Shown: one piece after another, positions 1 through 8,970 of the stretch
Layout of the letters: the number at the start of each line of letters is the position of its first letter
Numbering within the stretch: the first letter of the stretch is position 1
Notes under the pieces: generated by a model
Told to the model about the DNA's origin: nothing
Databases searched by the model: none
Seen by the model: the letters and a program-made list of their open reading frames with translations, nothing else
Translations under genes and position numbers: made by a program
Origin: Acidobacteriota bacterium
Lineage (GTDB): Bacteria; Acidobacteriota; Terriglobia; Bryobacterales; Bryobacteraceae
Direction: 5' to 3'
DNA: 64,000 nucleotides
Assembly (NCBI GenBank): GCA_016213775.1
Contig: JACQZR010000098.1
Coordinates: 1-64,000, forward strand

Positions 1-2
1 AC

Positions 3-95
3 GCCCCACCCGCTTCATCTGGGTTGCAGAGCGCCTTCGACAAAATCGAGAAAGAAATCGACCTGCAAATCCGGGAGGCAAAGCTGGTGGCCTGA
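3..95 (+). CDS. C-terminal tail of an unidentified protein (5' end outside window)
   Basis: The frame entering the window at base 3 is open for 30 codons and ends at TGA 93-95. The last residues (SAFDKIEKEIDLQIREAKLVA split as SAFDKIEKEI and DLQIREAKLVA) form a charged, helix-like tail typical of a cytoplasmic protein. Too little is visible to assign a family. The gene is convergent with the next one. A weak inverted repeat (TTGACTT at 99-105 and AAGTCAA at 124-130) lies just after its stop and could help end transcription. Confidence 0.35.
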   Translation, partial: APPASSGLQSAFDKIEKEIDLQIREAKLVA

Positions 96-176
96 AACTT
101 GACTTGTTTACATCAACTCTTGAAAGTCAAGACCCCTAGCGGGCGAATTCGCGCCTGTTGCGGTTCAGACGTGAAA

Positions 177-194
177 GGGAGAAGGCGTTCTCCC
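177..194 (-). terminator. Hairpin terminator of the TolB-like regulator gene
   Basis: GGGAGAA (177-183) and TTCTCCC (188-194) form a perfect 7-bp stem with a GGCG loop, 13 bases past the stop of the minus-strand gene. Read on the minus strand the stem is followed by TTTC, a short T-run. This is a plausible intrinsic terminator for the gene ending at 208. Confidence 0.6.
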
Positions 195-207
195 GGCAAG
201 GAGCCGC

Positions 208-2427
208 TCAGGGGCTGGTTTTCGACCGGCCTTGCGGAAGCGCCGCTTCCCAATTCTGCATCACCACCAGAGACGGGCCGTGCGGTGAGGTTATAGCCGG
301 GATGAGGAATCTTTGTCCGTCGGGCGATACATCGAAGCCCAACAGCGAGTGGATCGCAGCTCTAGCTTCTGTGGAAATGGTAAAGAGCGGGGTCGCCGGG
401 CCGAATTCAGGTGTTGGGGAGAGCCTGGCGGGGACCGCGTACACACGCCCGTCCAACGCGAGATAGAACAACTCCTTCCCGTCGCGCCGCCAGCGCAGGG
501 CCTGGGCGCCGGAGCGGGTTACGAGATGGCGCTCCCCCGTGACGCGCGGGGTTCCCGTTGACTCAAAGGCCTGCACATAGACCTCTGACCGCCCGGATTC
601 ATTCGATGTAAACGTAAGCCACTTTCCGTCAGGGGAGAACGCCCCATTGGCCTCATGAAAACGCGTGCTCAGCACTGGAATCGCCTTACGGCCGTGGGCC
701 AGGTCAAACAGCAGCACGTCGCTCTGGATTTCGCTCGCGAGCCGGCCATTTGTGGTGTTTCCGAAAACGATGAAACGTCCATCGGGTGACCAGTCCGTCG
801 GAATCTGGAATTCGTTTGGGGCCAGTGGTTCCTCCACATCGTTCTCCCCCGTCCCGCGGATACGAACCTGGGGCCGTCTCCCGGCAAAGCCGTGCAGGAA
901 CCCGATCGTCTTCGAATCCGGCGACCAAACGGGAGCGTCGCGGACGCCAGGCTCCAGGGTCAATTCGCGGGCAGCATTGCTCTTGATATCGACAATCCAC
1001 AGATTCTGAGCGCCCCGCTCGACATCGTAGATCGGTGTCGCCAGCTTTCGCCCGTCCGGCGAGATACGGCCCGATTTCAAGTTGACGTTGACGGGGCCGG
1101 CTGATCCAACTTGCCGGCCTTCCCGGTCCACCCACACCAGTTGGGAGCGGCTAGCGAAGCTCAGATAAGCGATGGCTCCGCTGCTCGAAACCGTAAAACT
1201 CCCCCCGCCGGTGGGCCGGAACGAGCTGACCTTGTTAACCAAGGGCATGGCTTCTCCCGTTAGACGCAGAGAGCGGGGATCAAAGGGCTGTGCCAGCAGA
1301 TTACCGGACCGGAGGTACATGAGGTAACCAGTGCCGCGGTTCGACACCGAGGCTGTGTATAGGACTCGCGAGTCCGATTCGAGCAGATCCTTGGCCGAGC
1401 CCTGATCGTTCAATCGCGCGACACGCGCCCGATAGCCGTTCTTCTGGGAATCCCAGCCAAGGTACAGAATGTGCCCGCCATCAGGTAAAATCTGGGGCCA
1501 TTGATAGTTCTCCTGGAGCGGTTCAGGAGCGCCCCCGGAGGTAGAAATCCAATAAGTCGCCAAACTGCTGGAGAGCAACAGCCGCTCGGGACTGAGCCAG
1601 GCTCCTGAAAACAGAAAACCCGGCGAATCGCCCAGAACAACGCGAGCGTCACCCTCGAGTGGCGTTCGCACCACTTTCCCCCTAACGGTCAGGAAGACCG
1701 ATCGGCTGTCGGGCGCCCAGAAGAGGGTGTGGACCCCTTCGCTGCCCGGAAGCAGTCGCGGCTCAATCGAGTTGAAATCGCGAACGAAAGCGCTGAACGC
1801 CCCGCTCGCATCCATTGCGGTAAACGCCAGATGCGTTCCATCGGGCGACAATGCGAAAGTCTGATGAGGGCCGGGTTGTAGCACATACCCCGAAGGCGGC
1901 ACGACCGTAAACCGCGCGGGCTGTACCGGCGCGGCCGCTCCCGGGCGGTTGCTGTCGAGCCAATAGCCGCCCCCAATCACGATCAAAGCAGCGCCGGCGA
2001 CAAACGGCAACCGTAGCCACTCGCGAGGCTTATTAGGCTCGATACGAGGGACAGACGGTGCGGCCATCTCCAGAACCGCCTTAACCGAAGCGCGCTCGAG
2101 AGGTGCGATAAATCTGTATCCCTTGCCGGGTACCGTTTCGATGTACCGCGGTTGGTCAGCCGAGTCCCCCAGCGCTTGCCGCAGCTTGTTCACGGCCGTG
2201 TTTAGGCCTTGCTCAAAATCAACAAAGGTAGTCCCCTGCCACAGGTGCCGCTGCAACTCGTCCCGACTGAAGACCTCGCCCGGCTTCGCGATCAGAATCG
2301 TGAGGACCTGCAGCGGCTTGCCTTGCAGCCGGATCCGATTCCCGAATTTGCGCAGATCGCCAGAGAGGTGTTCGAACTCATAAGGACCGAACAAAACCTT
2401 TGGCGAAGGGTTCGGCTGGCTACTCAT
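208..2427 (-). CDS. Membrane-anchored winged-helix regulator with TolB/WD40-like propeller
   Basis: The 739-aa protein has three parts. Residues about 10-110 are an OmpR/CadC-type winged helix, with the C-terminal wing signature YIETVPGKGYRFIAPL. Around residues 138-157 there is one membrane segment (LRLPFVAGAALIVIGGGYWL). The rest is a beta-propeller with repeated TolB/WD40 blades, seen as ALSPDGTHLAFT, ISPDGRKLA, WSPDGRFIVF and FSPDGKWLTFTSNESG. The topology implies a cytoplasmic DNA-binding domain and a periplasmic propeller, as in CadC/ToxR-like one-component regulators; the signal is unknown. ATG at 2427 (MSSQPNPSPK) is supported by the domain beginning directly after it. It is divergent from the propeller gene at 2561, 133 bp away, which is a natural target. 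Such proteins are abundant in Acidobacteria. Confidence 0.85.
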   Translation of the reverse strand: MSSQPNPSPKVLFGPYEFEHLSGDLRKFGNRIRLQGKPLQVLTILIAKPGEVFSRDELQRHLWQGTTFVDFEQGLNTAVNKLRQALGDSADQPRYIETVPGKGYRFIAPLERASVKAVLEMAAPSVPRIEPNKPREWLRLPFVAGAALIVIGGGYWLDSNRPGAAAPVQPARFTVVPPSGYVLQPGPHQTFALSPDGTHLAFTAMDASGAFSAFVRDFNSIEPRLLPGSEGVHTLFWAPDSRSVFLTVRGKVVRTPLEGDARVVLGDSPGFLFSGAWLSPERLLLSSSLATYWISTSGGAPEPLQENYQWPQILPDGGHILYLGWDSQKNGYRARVARLNDQGSAKDLLESDSRVLYTASVSNRGTGYLMYLRSGNLLAQPFDPRSLRLTGEAMPLVNKVSSFRPTGGGSFTVSSSGAIAYLSFASRSQLVWVDREGRQVGSAGPVNVNLKSGRISPDGRKLATPIYDVERGAQNLWIVDIKSNAARELTLEPGVRDAPVWSPDSKTIGFLHGFAGRRPQVRIRGTGENDVEEPLAPNEFQIPTDWSPDGRFIVFGNTTNGRLASEIQSDVLLFDLAHGRKAIPVLSTRFHEANGAFSPDGKWLTFTSNESGRSEVYVQAFESTGTPRVTGERHLVTRSGAQALRWRRDGKELFYLALDGRVYAVPARLSPTPEFGPATPLFTISTEARAAIHSLLGFDVSPDGQRFLIPAITSPHGPSLVVMQNWEAALPQGRSKTSP

Positions 2428-2560
2428 TTCCCAGTGGGTCCAAGTCTATCAGAGCTGAGGTCTTGACGTATCCTTTTTTTTCTCAATCGCTTCCGGGCTG
2501 AGGTGAACTCCAGCCAAACTCAATCCAACAGCAATCCATTTCCGGGTTAGAGTTCATCTC

Positions 2561-3688
2561 ATGCCGATACGATCACTGGTTGCTTTTCTGTTTTTAGCGG
2601 GGCCGGCCTGGAGCCAGCCGCAGACTTTGACTACGGGGCTGCAGTCTCCCACCAAAATGATCCTCACCCCACGAGGCAATTTTCTGGTCTCCGAGACCAG
2701 CAGGGACCCGAACTCCGGACGGCTGTCCTTCGTGAGCCGCGCAGGCGTGCGCAGAAGTCTGATCGAAGGCCTGCCATCGGGGATAGATGTCACTCTAGCC
2801 GGAGGGGGCGGTCCCAGCGCAATGGCCCTGCGCGAGCGGACACTGTACCTGAACATCGGTCCGGGAGATTCCGAGCGTACGGGCGCGACACCGGGGACAT
2901 CGATGCTGAATCCTCAGGGCGCTTCCTCGCCGATCTTCTCTTCAGTGCTTGAAATCCGCTTCAGCGCCGAAGTGGACTCGATCGGCAGCACGTTCCGTGT
3001 GACACCGCAGCATCAGCAGGCGCTGAACGATGGCGCAGAGGTGGAACTGGCGGATGCGGGCGCCACAGCGCGTATCCTTCTCCTCACGCGCTTCCCGATC
3101 GCCGAGCCGCATCCGGTGGCAGTTTACAAGTTCTCCAATCCCTGGGGTATGGCCTTGTCGGAAGATGGCCGCAACCTCTATCTGGCCGACGCCTCTCAGA
3201 ACTGCCTGCTGCGGATTGATACGGCCACGGGCCGTTGGCGGAGACTGGCGCGATTTGCTCCCTTCCAGAATCCGACTCCGGTCGGGCCGCGGCTAGTCGA
3301 TGCGGTGCCCACCAATGTTCGGATTTACGGTGATTCGGTGCTCGTCAGCTTTCTGAGCGGGTTTCCCTTCGCCAGCGGCAACGGCCGGGTGTTGATCGTG
3401 AACCCCGAAACGGGTGCTGCCGACACGTTCATTAATAATCTCACCTCCGTTACCGACGTGCTTTGGCGGCCCAGGCCCGGCGGCCGGCCTCAATTCTTCG
3501 TGCTCGAGTTCAGCGCGAATCAGAGCGCCAACCCGGCTCCTCCCGGACGCCTATTGCGGTTCGACACCGCCGAGACTCAGGTTGCCGGCACATTCATCAC
3601 TCCGGTGAGCATGGCATTCGACGAGGCGACCAGCGAACTCTTCATCCTGGAACTGCGCGGGCAAATTCAGCAGTTGAAGATTGACTAA
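2561..3688 (+). CDS. Secreted ScyD/ScyE-like beta-propeller protein
   Basis: This 375-aa protein starts with a signal peptide (MPIRSLVAFLFLAGPAWSQ). Propeller text of the ScyD/ScyE type follows: TGLQSPTKMILTPRGNFLVSE, later GPSAMALRERTLYLNIG, and NPWGMALSEDGRNLYLAD with a bound-ligand-like LLRIDTATG. ScyD/ScyE proteins are extracellular propellers first seen in scytonemin clusters and are widespread in Acidobacteria with unknown roles; there is no scytonemin gene nearby. The ATG at 2561 has only a weak ribosome site (AGAG). It is divergent from the TolB-like regulator. The function is not known; export and propeller fold are well supported, the family name less so. Confidence 0.7.
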   Translation: MPIRSLVAFLFLAGPAWSQPQTLTTGLQSPTKMILTPRGNFLVSETSRDPNSGRLSFVSRAGVRRSLIEGLPSGIDVTLAGGGGPSAMALRERTLYLNIGPGDSERTGATPGTSMLNPQGASSPIFSSVLEIRFSAEVDSIGSTFRVTPQHQQALNDGAEVELADAGATARILLLTRFPIAEPHPVAVYKFSNPWGMALSEDGRNLYLADASQNCLLRIDTATGRWRRLARFAPFQNPTPVGPRLVDAVPTNVRIYGDSVLVSFLSGFPFASGNGRVLIVNPETGAADTFINNLTSVTDVLWRPRPGGRPQFFVLEFSANQSANPAPPGRLLRFDTAETQVAGTFITPVSMAFDEATSELFILELRGQIQQLKID

Positions 3689-3910
3689 CGAGGCTCCGCC
3701 TCAGACCAACAAGGCGTATTGAGCACGCGCGAGAATCTCGACATTGGACGGCCCGACATGGGTGCAACTCATCTTCGACCAGCGGGTGAGCAAGACAACG
3801 GCCGGGGCGCTTCCGGACGCGGGTGCTGACTGACGGGGTGATCCCGTCGCTGCACGTAGACCACGATCAACCTCACCCCACCACAAAGCTATACTGAACC
3901 AAAGGGGCTA

Positions 3911-3944
3911 TCTTCATCGGTGTTCATCGGTCTTCATCTGTGGC
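3911..3944. repeat. TTCATC-type intergenic repeat overlapping the DUF1549 start
   Basis: Three near-identical 10-mers follow each other: TCTTCATCGG, TGTTCATCGG and TCTTCATCTG, then TGGC. The last 12 bases, TTCATCTGTGGC (3933-3944), recur exactly at 6472-6483 in front of the DUF1501 gene. The element covers the GTG start (3920) and first codons of the downstream gene, so part of it is translated. A TATACT box lies just upstream at 3890-3895. Confidence 0.6.
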
Positions 3945-6307
3945 CATTGGCTTTTGCGTTCCAGCTTCCCGCCCAGGACGCGACATTCTTTGAATCCAGA
4001 ATCCGTCCCGTCCTCGTCAACAAGTGCTACGCCTGCCACTCCACCAAGCTCAAGTCCCCGATGGCGGAACTCGTCCTCGACACCAAAGCAGGCACCCGCA
4101 AGGGCGGCGCAACCGGCCCATCTATCGTCCCTGGCAAGCCTGGCGAAAGCCGCCTCTTCAGAGCCATCACCTACGCTGACCCCAACCTCCACATGCCGCC
4201 CTCCGGCAAGCTCCCCGACGCCGTCATCGAGGACTTCCGCCAGTGGATCGCCGCCGGCGCACCCGACCCGCGCACCGACGCACCTACCGCCACCGCAGCC
4301 TACAAGGGCATGACCCTCGACGAGGGCCGCAAATGGTGGGCCTTCCAACCTCTCCGCACATCACCCGCGCCCAAAACCAAGGATACCCGCTGGCCCCAAA
4401 ACGACATCGACCGCTTTGTCCTCGCCGCCCTCGTAAAGAAGTCGCTCAAGCCCTCGCCCGCAGCCGATCCGCGCACCCTCATTCGCCGCCTCTACATCGA
4501 CCTTGTGGGCTACAAACCGGCATACGAAGAAGTGGAAGCCTTCGCCGCCAACCCAACGCCCGCGGCCTACAAACAAACCATCGACACCCTGCTGGCCTCG
4601 CCCCGCTACGGAGAACGTTGGGGACGCCACTGGATGGACGTTGCCCGCTTCGGCGAAGACAACCCCACCGGCGAAGCCACAAACCCGGCTTACCCATACG
4701 CCTGGCGCTACCGCGACTGGATCATTGAAGCGATCAACAATGACGTCCCCTACGATCAATTCGTCAAGCTCCAACTCGCCGCCGACCTCATCCCCAACAC
4801 GCCCCGCGAAGACCTCCGCGCTCTTGGCTACCTCGGCGCAGCGCCCGTCTATCACAAGGACCTCCGCCTCTCCGAACAAGTCATCGGTGGCTTCCTCACA
4901 GACGACTTCGACGAACGCATCGACGCCGTTTCCCGCGGCCTCCTCTCGCTCACCGTCGCCTGCGCCCGTTGCCACGATCACAAGTTCGATCCCATCGCCA
5001 CCAAGGACTACTACGGCCTCGTCGGAGTCTTCGCCTCCACCACACGCACCGAGCGCCCGCTCTTCGATGTCGACCCCGCCGTCGAGCAGCGTTTCGCATG
5101 GCTCCGCATGCGCCTCTTTGACCTCCGCTACCTCGCCGACCTCCTTACCAACGAAGCCTCCACCGTCGAAGGCGCAGCCGAACGCGTCGTCAAATGGAAG
5201 GCCGAAATCGAGACTCTGAGACAGGAAGCGCTTACCTATCAGGAGAGGTACCCGAAGCTCGTCGCCAACCTCGAGCGTTACTGGAACTTTGCCCCGCCCC
5301 AGCAAGGCCAGCCGCGCACGCGCAATCGCAACCAGACTTCAAGTGAACCTTTCATCAACGCCGTTTTTGAAGCTGCGCAATTTCTGGACGGCGCCGACAA
5401 GCAAGTGACGGTCATTCACTACAAGCCCGGCGAAGCGCGCGACTTCCCACTCCTCAAAGCAGGCAACATCGCCACCCCCGGCGAAGTCGTGCCACGGCAC
5501 TTCCCCACCGTCCTCGCGAAATCTGATCCCAACTTCCGCCAGGGCTCCGGCCGCCTCGAGTTCGCCAACCGCATCTTCACTGACTCCGCCCCTCTCGCCG
5601 CCCGCGTCATCGTCAACCGTGTCTGGGGCTGGCACTTCGGCAAGCCGCTCGTTTCCACTCCAAGCGACTTCGGCGTGCAAGGCGAAAAACCAACACACCC
5701 CGAACTCCTTGATCACCTCGGTTCGCAATTCATCGCGCACGGCTGGTCGCTCAAGTGGCTCCACCGCGAGATCCTCACAACCGCCGCGTACCGCCAATCC
5801 AGCCGCCCTCGCCCCGACGCCCTCAAAGTGGACCCCATCAACAACCTCGTGTGGCGCATGAACCCGCGCCGCCTCGACGTCGAAGCCTACCGCGATTCCC
5901 TGCTCCGCGCCTCCGGCCGTCTCAGCGACAAAATGTACGGCCCCTCTGAAGACATCGCCTCCACCGACAACCTCCGCCGGACCGTCTATAGCCGCGTCAG
6001 CCGTGGCCGCATGGCCTCGCTGCTGAAGAACTACGATTTCCCCGACCCCATGCAAACCGCCGGCACCCGCGACCTCACCATCACACCGCTCCAACAGCTA
6101 TTCGTTATGAACAGTCCGATCATCCACGATGCCGCCGCCGCGATCGCACAGGACAACCCCTCCATCCAGAACCTCTTCCGCAAAATCCTCGGCCGCGACC
6201 CGACACCCAAAGAACAGGACCTCGCCCAGACTTACCTCGCCACCGGAACCATCGAGCAATACGCCCAAGTCCTGCTAGCCACCAACGAGGAGATCTTCTG
6301 GCCATGA
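3920..6307 (+). CDS. DUF1549/DUF1553 protein with planctomycete-type cytochrome c domain (first copy)
   Basis: The protein is about 795 aa. A cytochrome-like PSCyt1 segment comes first, with haem motif CYACH at residues 36-40 and a GKPGESRLFRAI...HMPPSGKL pattern. DUF1549 follows (WGRHWMDVARFGED), then a second CARCHDHKFDPI motif, and DUF1553 at the C-terminus (RVIVNRVWGWHFGKPLVSTPSDFG, in two parts). These proteins are predicted to be exported haem proteins of unknown reaction, common in Planctomycetes and Acidobacteria, nearly always next to a DUF1501 gene as here. The start is uncertain: GTG 3920 gives a short hydrophobic leader (MFIGLHLWPLAFAF) encoded by a repeat element. Codons are strongly C-ending, unlike the second copy at 50728. 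Confidence 0.8.
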   Translation: MFIGLHLWPLAFAFQLPAQDATFFESRIRPVLVNKCYACHSTKLKSPMAELVLDTKAGTRKGGATGPSIVPGKPGESRLFRAITYADPNLHMPPSGKLPDAVIEDFRQWIAAGAPDPRTDAPTATAAYKGMTLDEGRKWWAFQPLRTSPAPKTKDTRWPQNDIDRFVLAALVKKSLKPSPAADPRTLIRRLYIDLVGYKPAYEEVEAFAANPTPAAYKQTIDTLLASPRYGERWGRHWMDVARFGEDNPTGEATNPAYPYAWRYRDWIIEAINNDVPYDQFVKLQLAADLIPNTPREDLRALGYLGAAPVYHKDLRLSEQVIGGFLTDDFDERIDAVSRGLLSLTVACARCHDHKFDPIATKDYYGLVGVFASTTRTERPLFDVDPAVEQRFAWLRMRLFDLRYLADLLTNEASTVEGAAERVVKWKAEIETLRQEALTYQERYPKLVANLERYWNFAPPQQGQPRTRNRNQTSSEPFINAVFEAAQFLDGADKQVTVIHYKPGEARDFPLLKAGNIATPGEVVPRHFPTVLAKSDPNFRQGSGRLEFANRIFTDSAPLAARVIVNRVWGWHFGKPLVSTPSDFGVQGEKPTHPELLDHLGSQFIAHGWSLKWLHREILTTAAYRQSSRPRPDALKVDPINNLVWRMNPRRLDVEAYRDSLLRASGRLSDKMYGPSEDIASTDNLRRTVYSRVSRGRMASLLKNYDFPDPMQTAGTRDLTITPLQQLFVMNSPIIHDAAAAIAQDNPSIQNLFRKILGRDPTPKEQDLAQTYLATGTIEQYAQVLLATNEEIFWP

Positions 6308-6363
6308 GGCTTTCCCATCAGTGCTGCTCCGAAAATAACCGTCGATTGGACATTCTGCCTCCG

Positions 6364-6410
6364 TGTGGGGCGGGCTTCAGCCTGCGCGGGACTTCAGTCC
6401 CGCCCCCGCG
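6364..6410. repeat. REP-like GC-rich palindromic element
   Basis: Between the DUF1549 and DUF1501 genes lies a nested palindrome. GCGGGACT (6386-6393) and AGTCCCGC (6396-6403) form a perfect 8-bp stem with a two-base loop. GGGGCGGG (6367-6374) can alternatively pair with CCCGCCCC (6399-6406). A second short palindrome, GGCT-TC-AGCC, sits at 6373-6382. The pattern GGGCTTCAGCC plus GGGACTTCAGTCCC resembles REP-type elements scattered in large environmental genomes. Confidence 0.6.
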
Positions 6411-6460
6411 AGTTCATTCTCATCCTTCGGGGCGACCGCTCCAAAGGCCGGTCGTGAGGG

Positions 6461-6485
6461 GTTCATCAGATTTCATCTGTGGCGA
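6461..6485. repeat. Second copy of the TTCATC-type repeat
   Basis: GTTCATCAGA followed by TTTCATCTGTGGCG repeats the element at 3921-3945 with about six differences over 25 bases. The 12-mer TTCATCTGTGGC is identical. It sits 20 bp upstream of the DUF1501 start, in the leader. Confidence 0.5.
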
Positions 6486-6506
6486 TAAGGTCCAAGGGAA
6501 TCCGAG

Positions 6507-7865
6507 ATGAACCCCACACGCCGCCAAACACTCCGCACCCTCTTCGGCACCATCGGCTCGGTGGCCCTCACCGGCACACTCGCCCAGGCCGGCCCCGTCC
6601 CCGGACTCTACACCGGCCCCCGCACTCCCGGCAAAGCAAAGCGCGTCATCGCCCTCTGGCTCACCGGCGGCCCATCCCACGTCGACATGTTCGACCCCAA
6701 ACCGGCCCTCGTGAAATTCCAAGGCCAGCGCCCCGGCTCAGTCGACCTCCGCACCGAACGACAGACCGGCGGCCTCCTCCCCACTACCTTTGAATTCCGC
6801 AAGCGCGGCCAGAGCGGAATCGATGTCAGCGAAATCATTCCCAACCTCGCATCCGTAGCCGACGACCTCTGCGTCATCCGCTCGATGTATTCCTTCAACC
6901 CCACGCACACCCCCGCGCTCAGCCTCTGGCACACCGGCACCGTCCTGCTCAACAGGCCCTCCATCGGCGCGTGGACCTCCTACGGACTCGGCACCGAAAA
7001 CGAAAACCTACCGTCCTTCGTGGCACTCGCTCCCGGCGCGGGCGGCGGTGGACTCGGCGGTTCGGCCACACGCGCCGGCTTCCTCCCCGCGCGACACCAA
7101 GGCACGCCGTTCGATAGCGGCCAGCTCGAACCGGAGAAGATGATCCCCGACCTGCGCAACAAGTGGCTCGATGAGACTCAGCAGCGTAAGCAGCTCGACG
7201 CCATCCAGTCCCTGAACCGCGAGTATTCGAACAGCTTCGGCGCGGATGATTTCCTCGAAGGCCGCATTCAATCCATGGAATCCGCCTACCGCCTGCAATC
7301 GGCCGCAACCGACGCCTTCGACATCCGCAAGGAACCAGAGGGAATCCGCGAAGAGTACGGCATCAACAACTCCGGCAACGGCTGCCTGCTCGCCCGCCGC
7401 CTTGTGGAGCGCGGAGTCCGTTACGTCCACGTCGCCCTCGGCAATTGGGACGATCATAAGGACCTGGAACAGAACTACAAGAAGAACTGCCCGCCGATGG
7501 ACCGCGCCGCCGCCGCTCTCATCCGCGACCTCAAGCGCCGCGGCCTGCTCGACGACACCATCGTCACCTGGGGCGGCGAGTTCGGCCGCACTCCGGTATC
7601 GGAAAGCGGCACCGGACGGGATCACAACCCCTACGGTTATACGATGTGGGTGGCAGGCGGCGGTTTCAAACGCGGCATCGCGTATGGCGCAACGGACGAA
7701 TTCGGTTTCAAAGCTGTGGAAGACCGCGTCTCCGTCCACGACCTGCACGCCACCATGCTTCACGCAATGGGCATGGATCACACGCGCCTGACCTACCGTT
7801 ATGCGGGGCGCGACTTCCGCCTCACGGATGTCTTTGGCGAAGTCGTGAAAGGGATACTCGCGTAA
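6507..7865 (+). CDS. DUF1501 family exported protein (first copy)
   Basis: This 452-aa protein begins with a Tat-like twin-arginine leader (MNPTRRQTLRTLFGTIGSVA) and has the DUF1501 hallmarks. These are LWLTGGPSHVDMFDPKP near the N-terminus, SYGLGTENENLPSFVAL in the middle, and WGGEFGRTPVSESGTGRDHN with HDLHATMLHAMGMDHTRLTY near the C-terminus. The fold is related to alkaline-phosphatase/sulfatase-like proteins, but no reaction is established. It follows the DUF1549 gene after 199 bp of repeats and is probably co-transcribed. ATG 6507 has AAGGGAA about 8 bases upstream. It shares order and motifs with the protein at 53819. Confidence 0.88.
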   Translation: MNPTRRQTLRTLFGTIGSVALTGTLAQAGPVPGLYTGPRTPGKAKRVIALWLTGGPSHVDMFDPKPALVKFQGQRPGSVDLRTERQTGGLLPTTFEFRKRGQSGIDVSEIIPNLASVADDLCVIRSMYSFNPTHTPALSLWHTGTVLLNRPSIGAWTSYGLGTENENLPSFVALAPGAGGGGLGGSATRAGFLPARHQGTPFDSGQLEPEKMIPDLRNKWLDETQQRKQLDAIQSLNREYSNSFGADDFLEGRIQSMESAYRLQSAATDAFDIRKEPEGIREEYGINNSGNGCLLARRLVERGVRYVHVALGNWDDHKDLEQNYKKNCPPMDRAAAALIRDLKRRGLLDDTIVTWGGEFGRTPVSESGTGRDHNPYGYTMWVAGGGFKRGIAYGATDEFGFKAVEDRVSVHDLHATMLHAMGMDHTRLTYRYAGRDFRLTDVFGEVVKGILA

Positions 7866-7875
7866 CAAACAAACG

Positions 7876-7916
7876 CACGCCACCGGCTGTGTTTGCGGGT
7901 CACAACCGGTGGCGTG
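7876..7916. terminator. Strong hairpin after the first DUF1501 gene
   Basis: CACGCCACCGG (7876-7886) and CCGGTGGCGTG (7906-7916) form a perfect 11-bp stem with a 19-base loop, beginning 10 bases after the DUF1501 stop. There is no T-run, so this is a terminator-like or mRNA-stabilising hairpin. It lies between convergent genes and could act in both directions. Confidence 0.6.
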
Positions 7917-8034
7917 AGTCAAGGCGAAAACGCCGCTTCCCCGAGATACCGCCCAGGAAAGCCCGGCCGAAGCCGGTGGAGCGAATCATTATGGAGTGTC
8001 GCGAGGCTCAAGGTTGTATCAAACAATTTTGGGG

Positions 8035-8970
8035 CTACTGTTGCGACGTCTTGCCCCCGCCCTTTGTGGCGACGCCCCCGCCCTTCTTGTCGACGGGCAC
8101 CACACAACCAGGAGGGTACAAATGCGCCACCTTTGACTGAAGCGCAGCTCCAAGTTTGTCGTTCGACCAGATGCGAAACCCGTTGCACCGCCCCATCGGA
8201 ACGTCGCACAGAATCTCGCTGCCGATCCGCACCGCGATCCGCTTGAGCCTCAGGTTCTGATACTGGTTGTTTCCCGTCCCCCCGGGCATGTGATAGGTCA
8301 TGGTAAATCGCGCTTTCATTGACGGCCAGTCCCATTTGTCGGCCTGATCCCGGATGCGCACGTGCCACAGGAAGTCCGCATCACTGAGGCGTGCATCGTT
8401 GGCGGCATCGGCCCGCAATGCATCTTCCACCTTCTGCTTGTCCTTCTGGCATGGATTGCGCCGTGCGGAGGGCGTGGCTCCTGCGTCGCACTCGCCGCGC
8501 AATCCCGCCAATTGGCGGTGGCCCGGCACCATCAGCCCGGAACCGGCAACTGTCTCTTGCGTGATGATGATGTCGCCGTCATTGGTGTTGTTTGTAGGCG
8601 GAGCAAACCACGTCCCGTCCGGCCGCTGTTTCTCCACGTATATGTGAACCGTTTCGGTTCCGGCCGGGCCGTTGGGAAACCGGATCAGGCAGCCCTTCGG
8701 TGCGTTGAACTTGGCGTTCTTTGGATTCGGACCCACGATTTCCAGAACATGCCCGGTGCCGGCCCGGTGCTGATGTTGCCACACATCCTGAGGCGTGTAG
8801 GGAACCCCGAATCCCGGCGTGGTTCGTGGTATTACCGTTCGTTGCGCAAAGGTCAGCCAAACTGACCCCGTTCCGCCAGTGATATCGTCTTCATGACTCG
8901 ACGGCTGGGCGAACACTGGGCTCGCCACCACCAACGCCACTGCGAGCGTCGACACTGCAATCGCTCTCAT
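8035..8970 (-). CDS. Secreted protein of unknown function coupled to the Ser/Thr kinase
   Basis: The 311-aa protein has a clear signal peptide (MRAIAVSTLAVALVVASPVF ending in AQ). No family is recognised. Visible features are a region rich in Asn/Lys/Gly, cysteines around FNAPKGC, GECDAGA and RRNPCQKDK, and a segment ARFTMTYHMPGGTGNNQYQ that looks like a beta-rich domain. Its ATG at 8970 overlaps the kinase stop in ATGA, and an AAGGAG ribosome site lies inside the kinase 3' end. It is therefore probably made together with the kinase and may be a partner or substrate acting outside the cell. An in-frame start further upstream is inside the kinase gene and was not chosen. Confidence 0.75.
   Translation of the reverse strand: MRAIAVSTLAVALVVASPVFAQPSSHEDDITGGTGSVWLTFAQRTVIPRTTPGFGVPYTPQDVWQHQHRAGTGHVLEIVGPNPKNAKFNAPKGCLIRFPNGPAGTETVHIYVEKQRPDGTWFAPPTNNTNDGDIIITQETVAGSGLMVPGHRQLAGLRGECDAGATPSARRNPCQKDKQKVEDALRADAANDARLSDADFLWHVRIRDQADKWDWPSMKARFTMTYHMPGGTGNNQYQNLRLKRIAVRIGSEILCDVPMGRCNGFRIWSNDKLGAALQSKVAHLYPPGCVVPVDKKGGGVATKGGGKTSQQ

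Noticed and set aside
3701-3886. 61-codon minus-strand frame between the propeller and DUF1549 genes
   Set aside because: No ribosome site, no recognisable motif and no neighbour logic; chance frame is likely.
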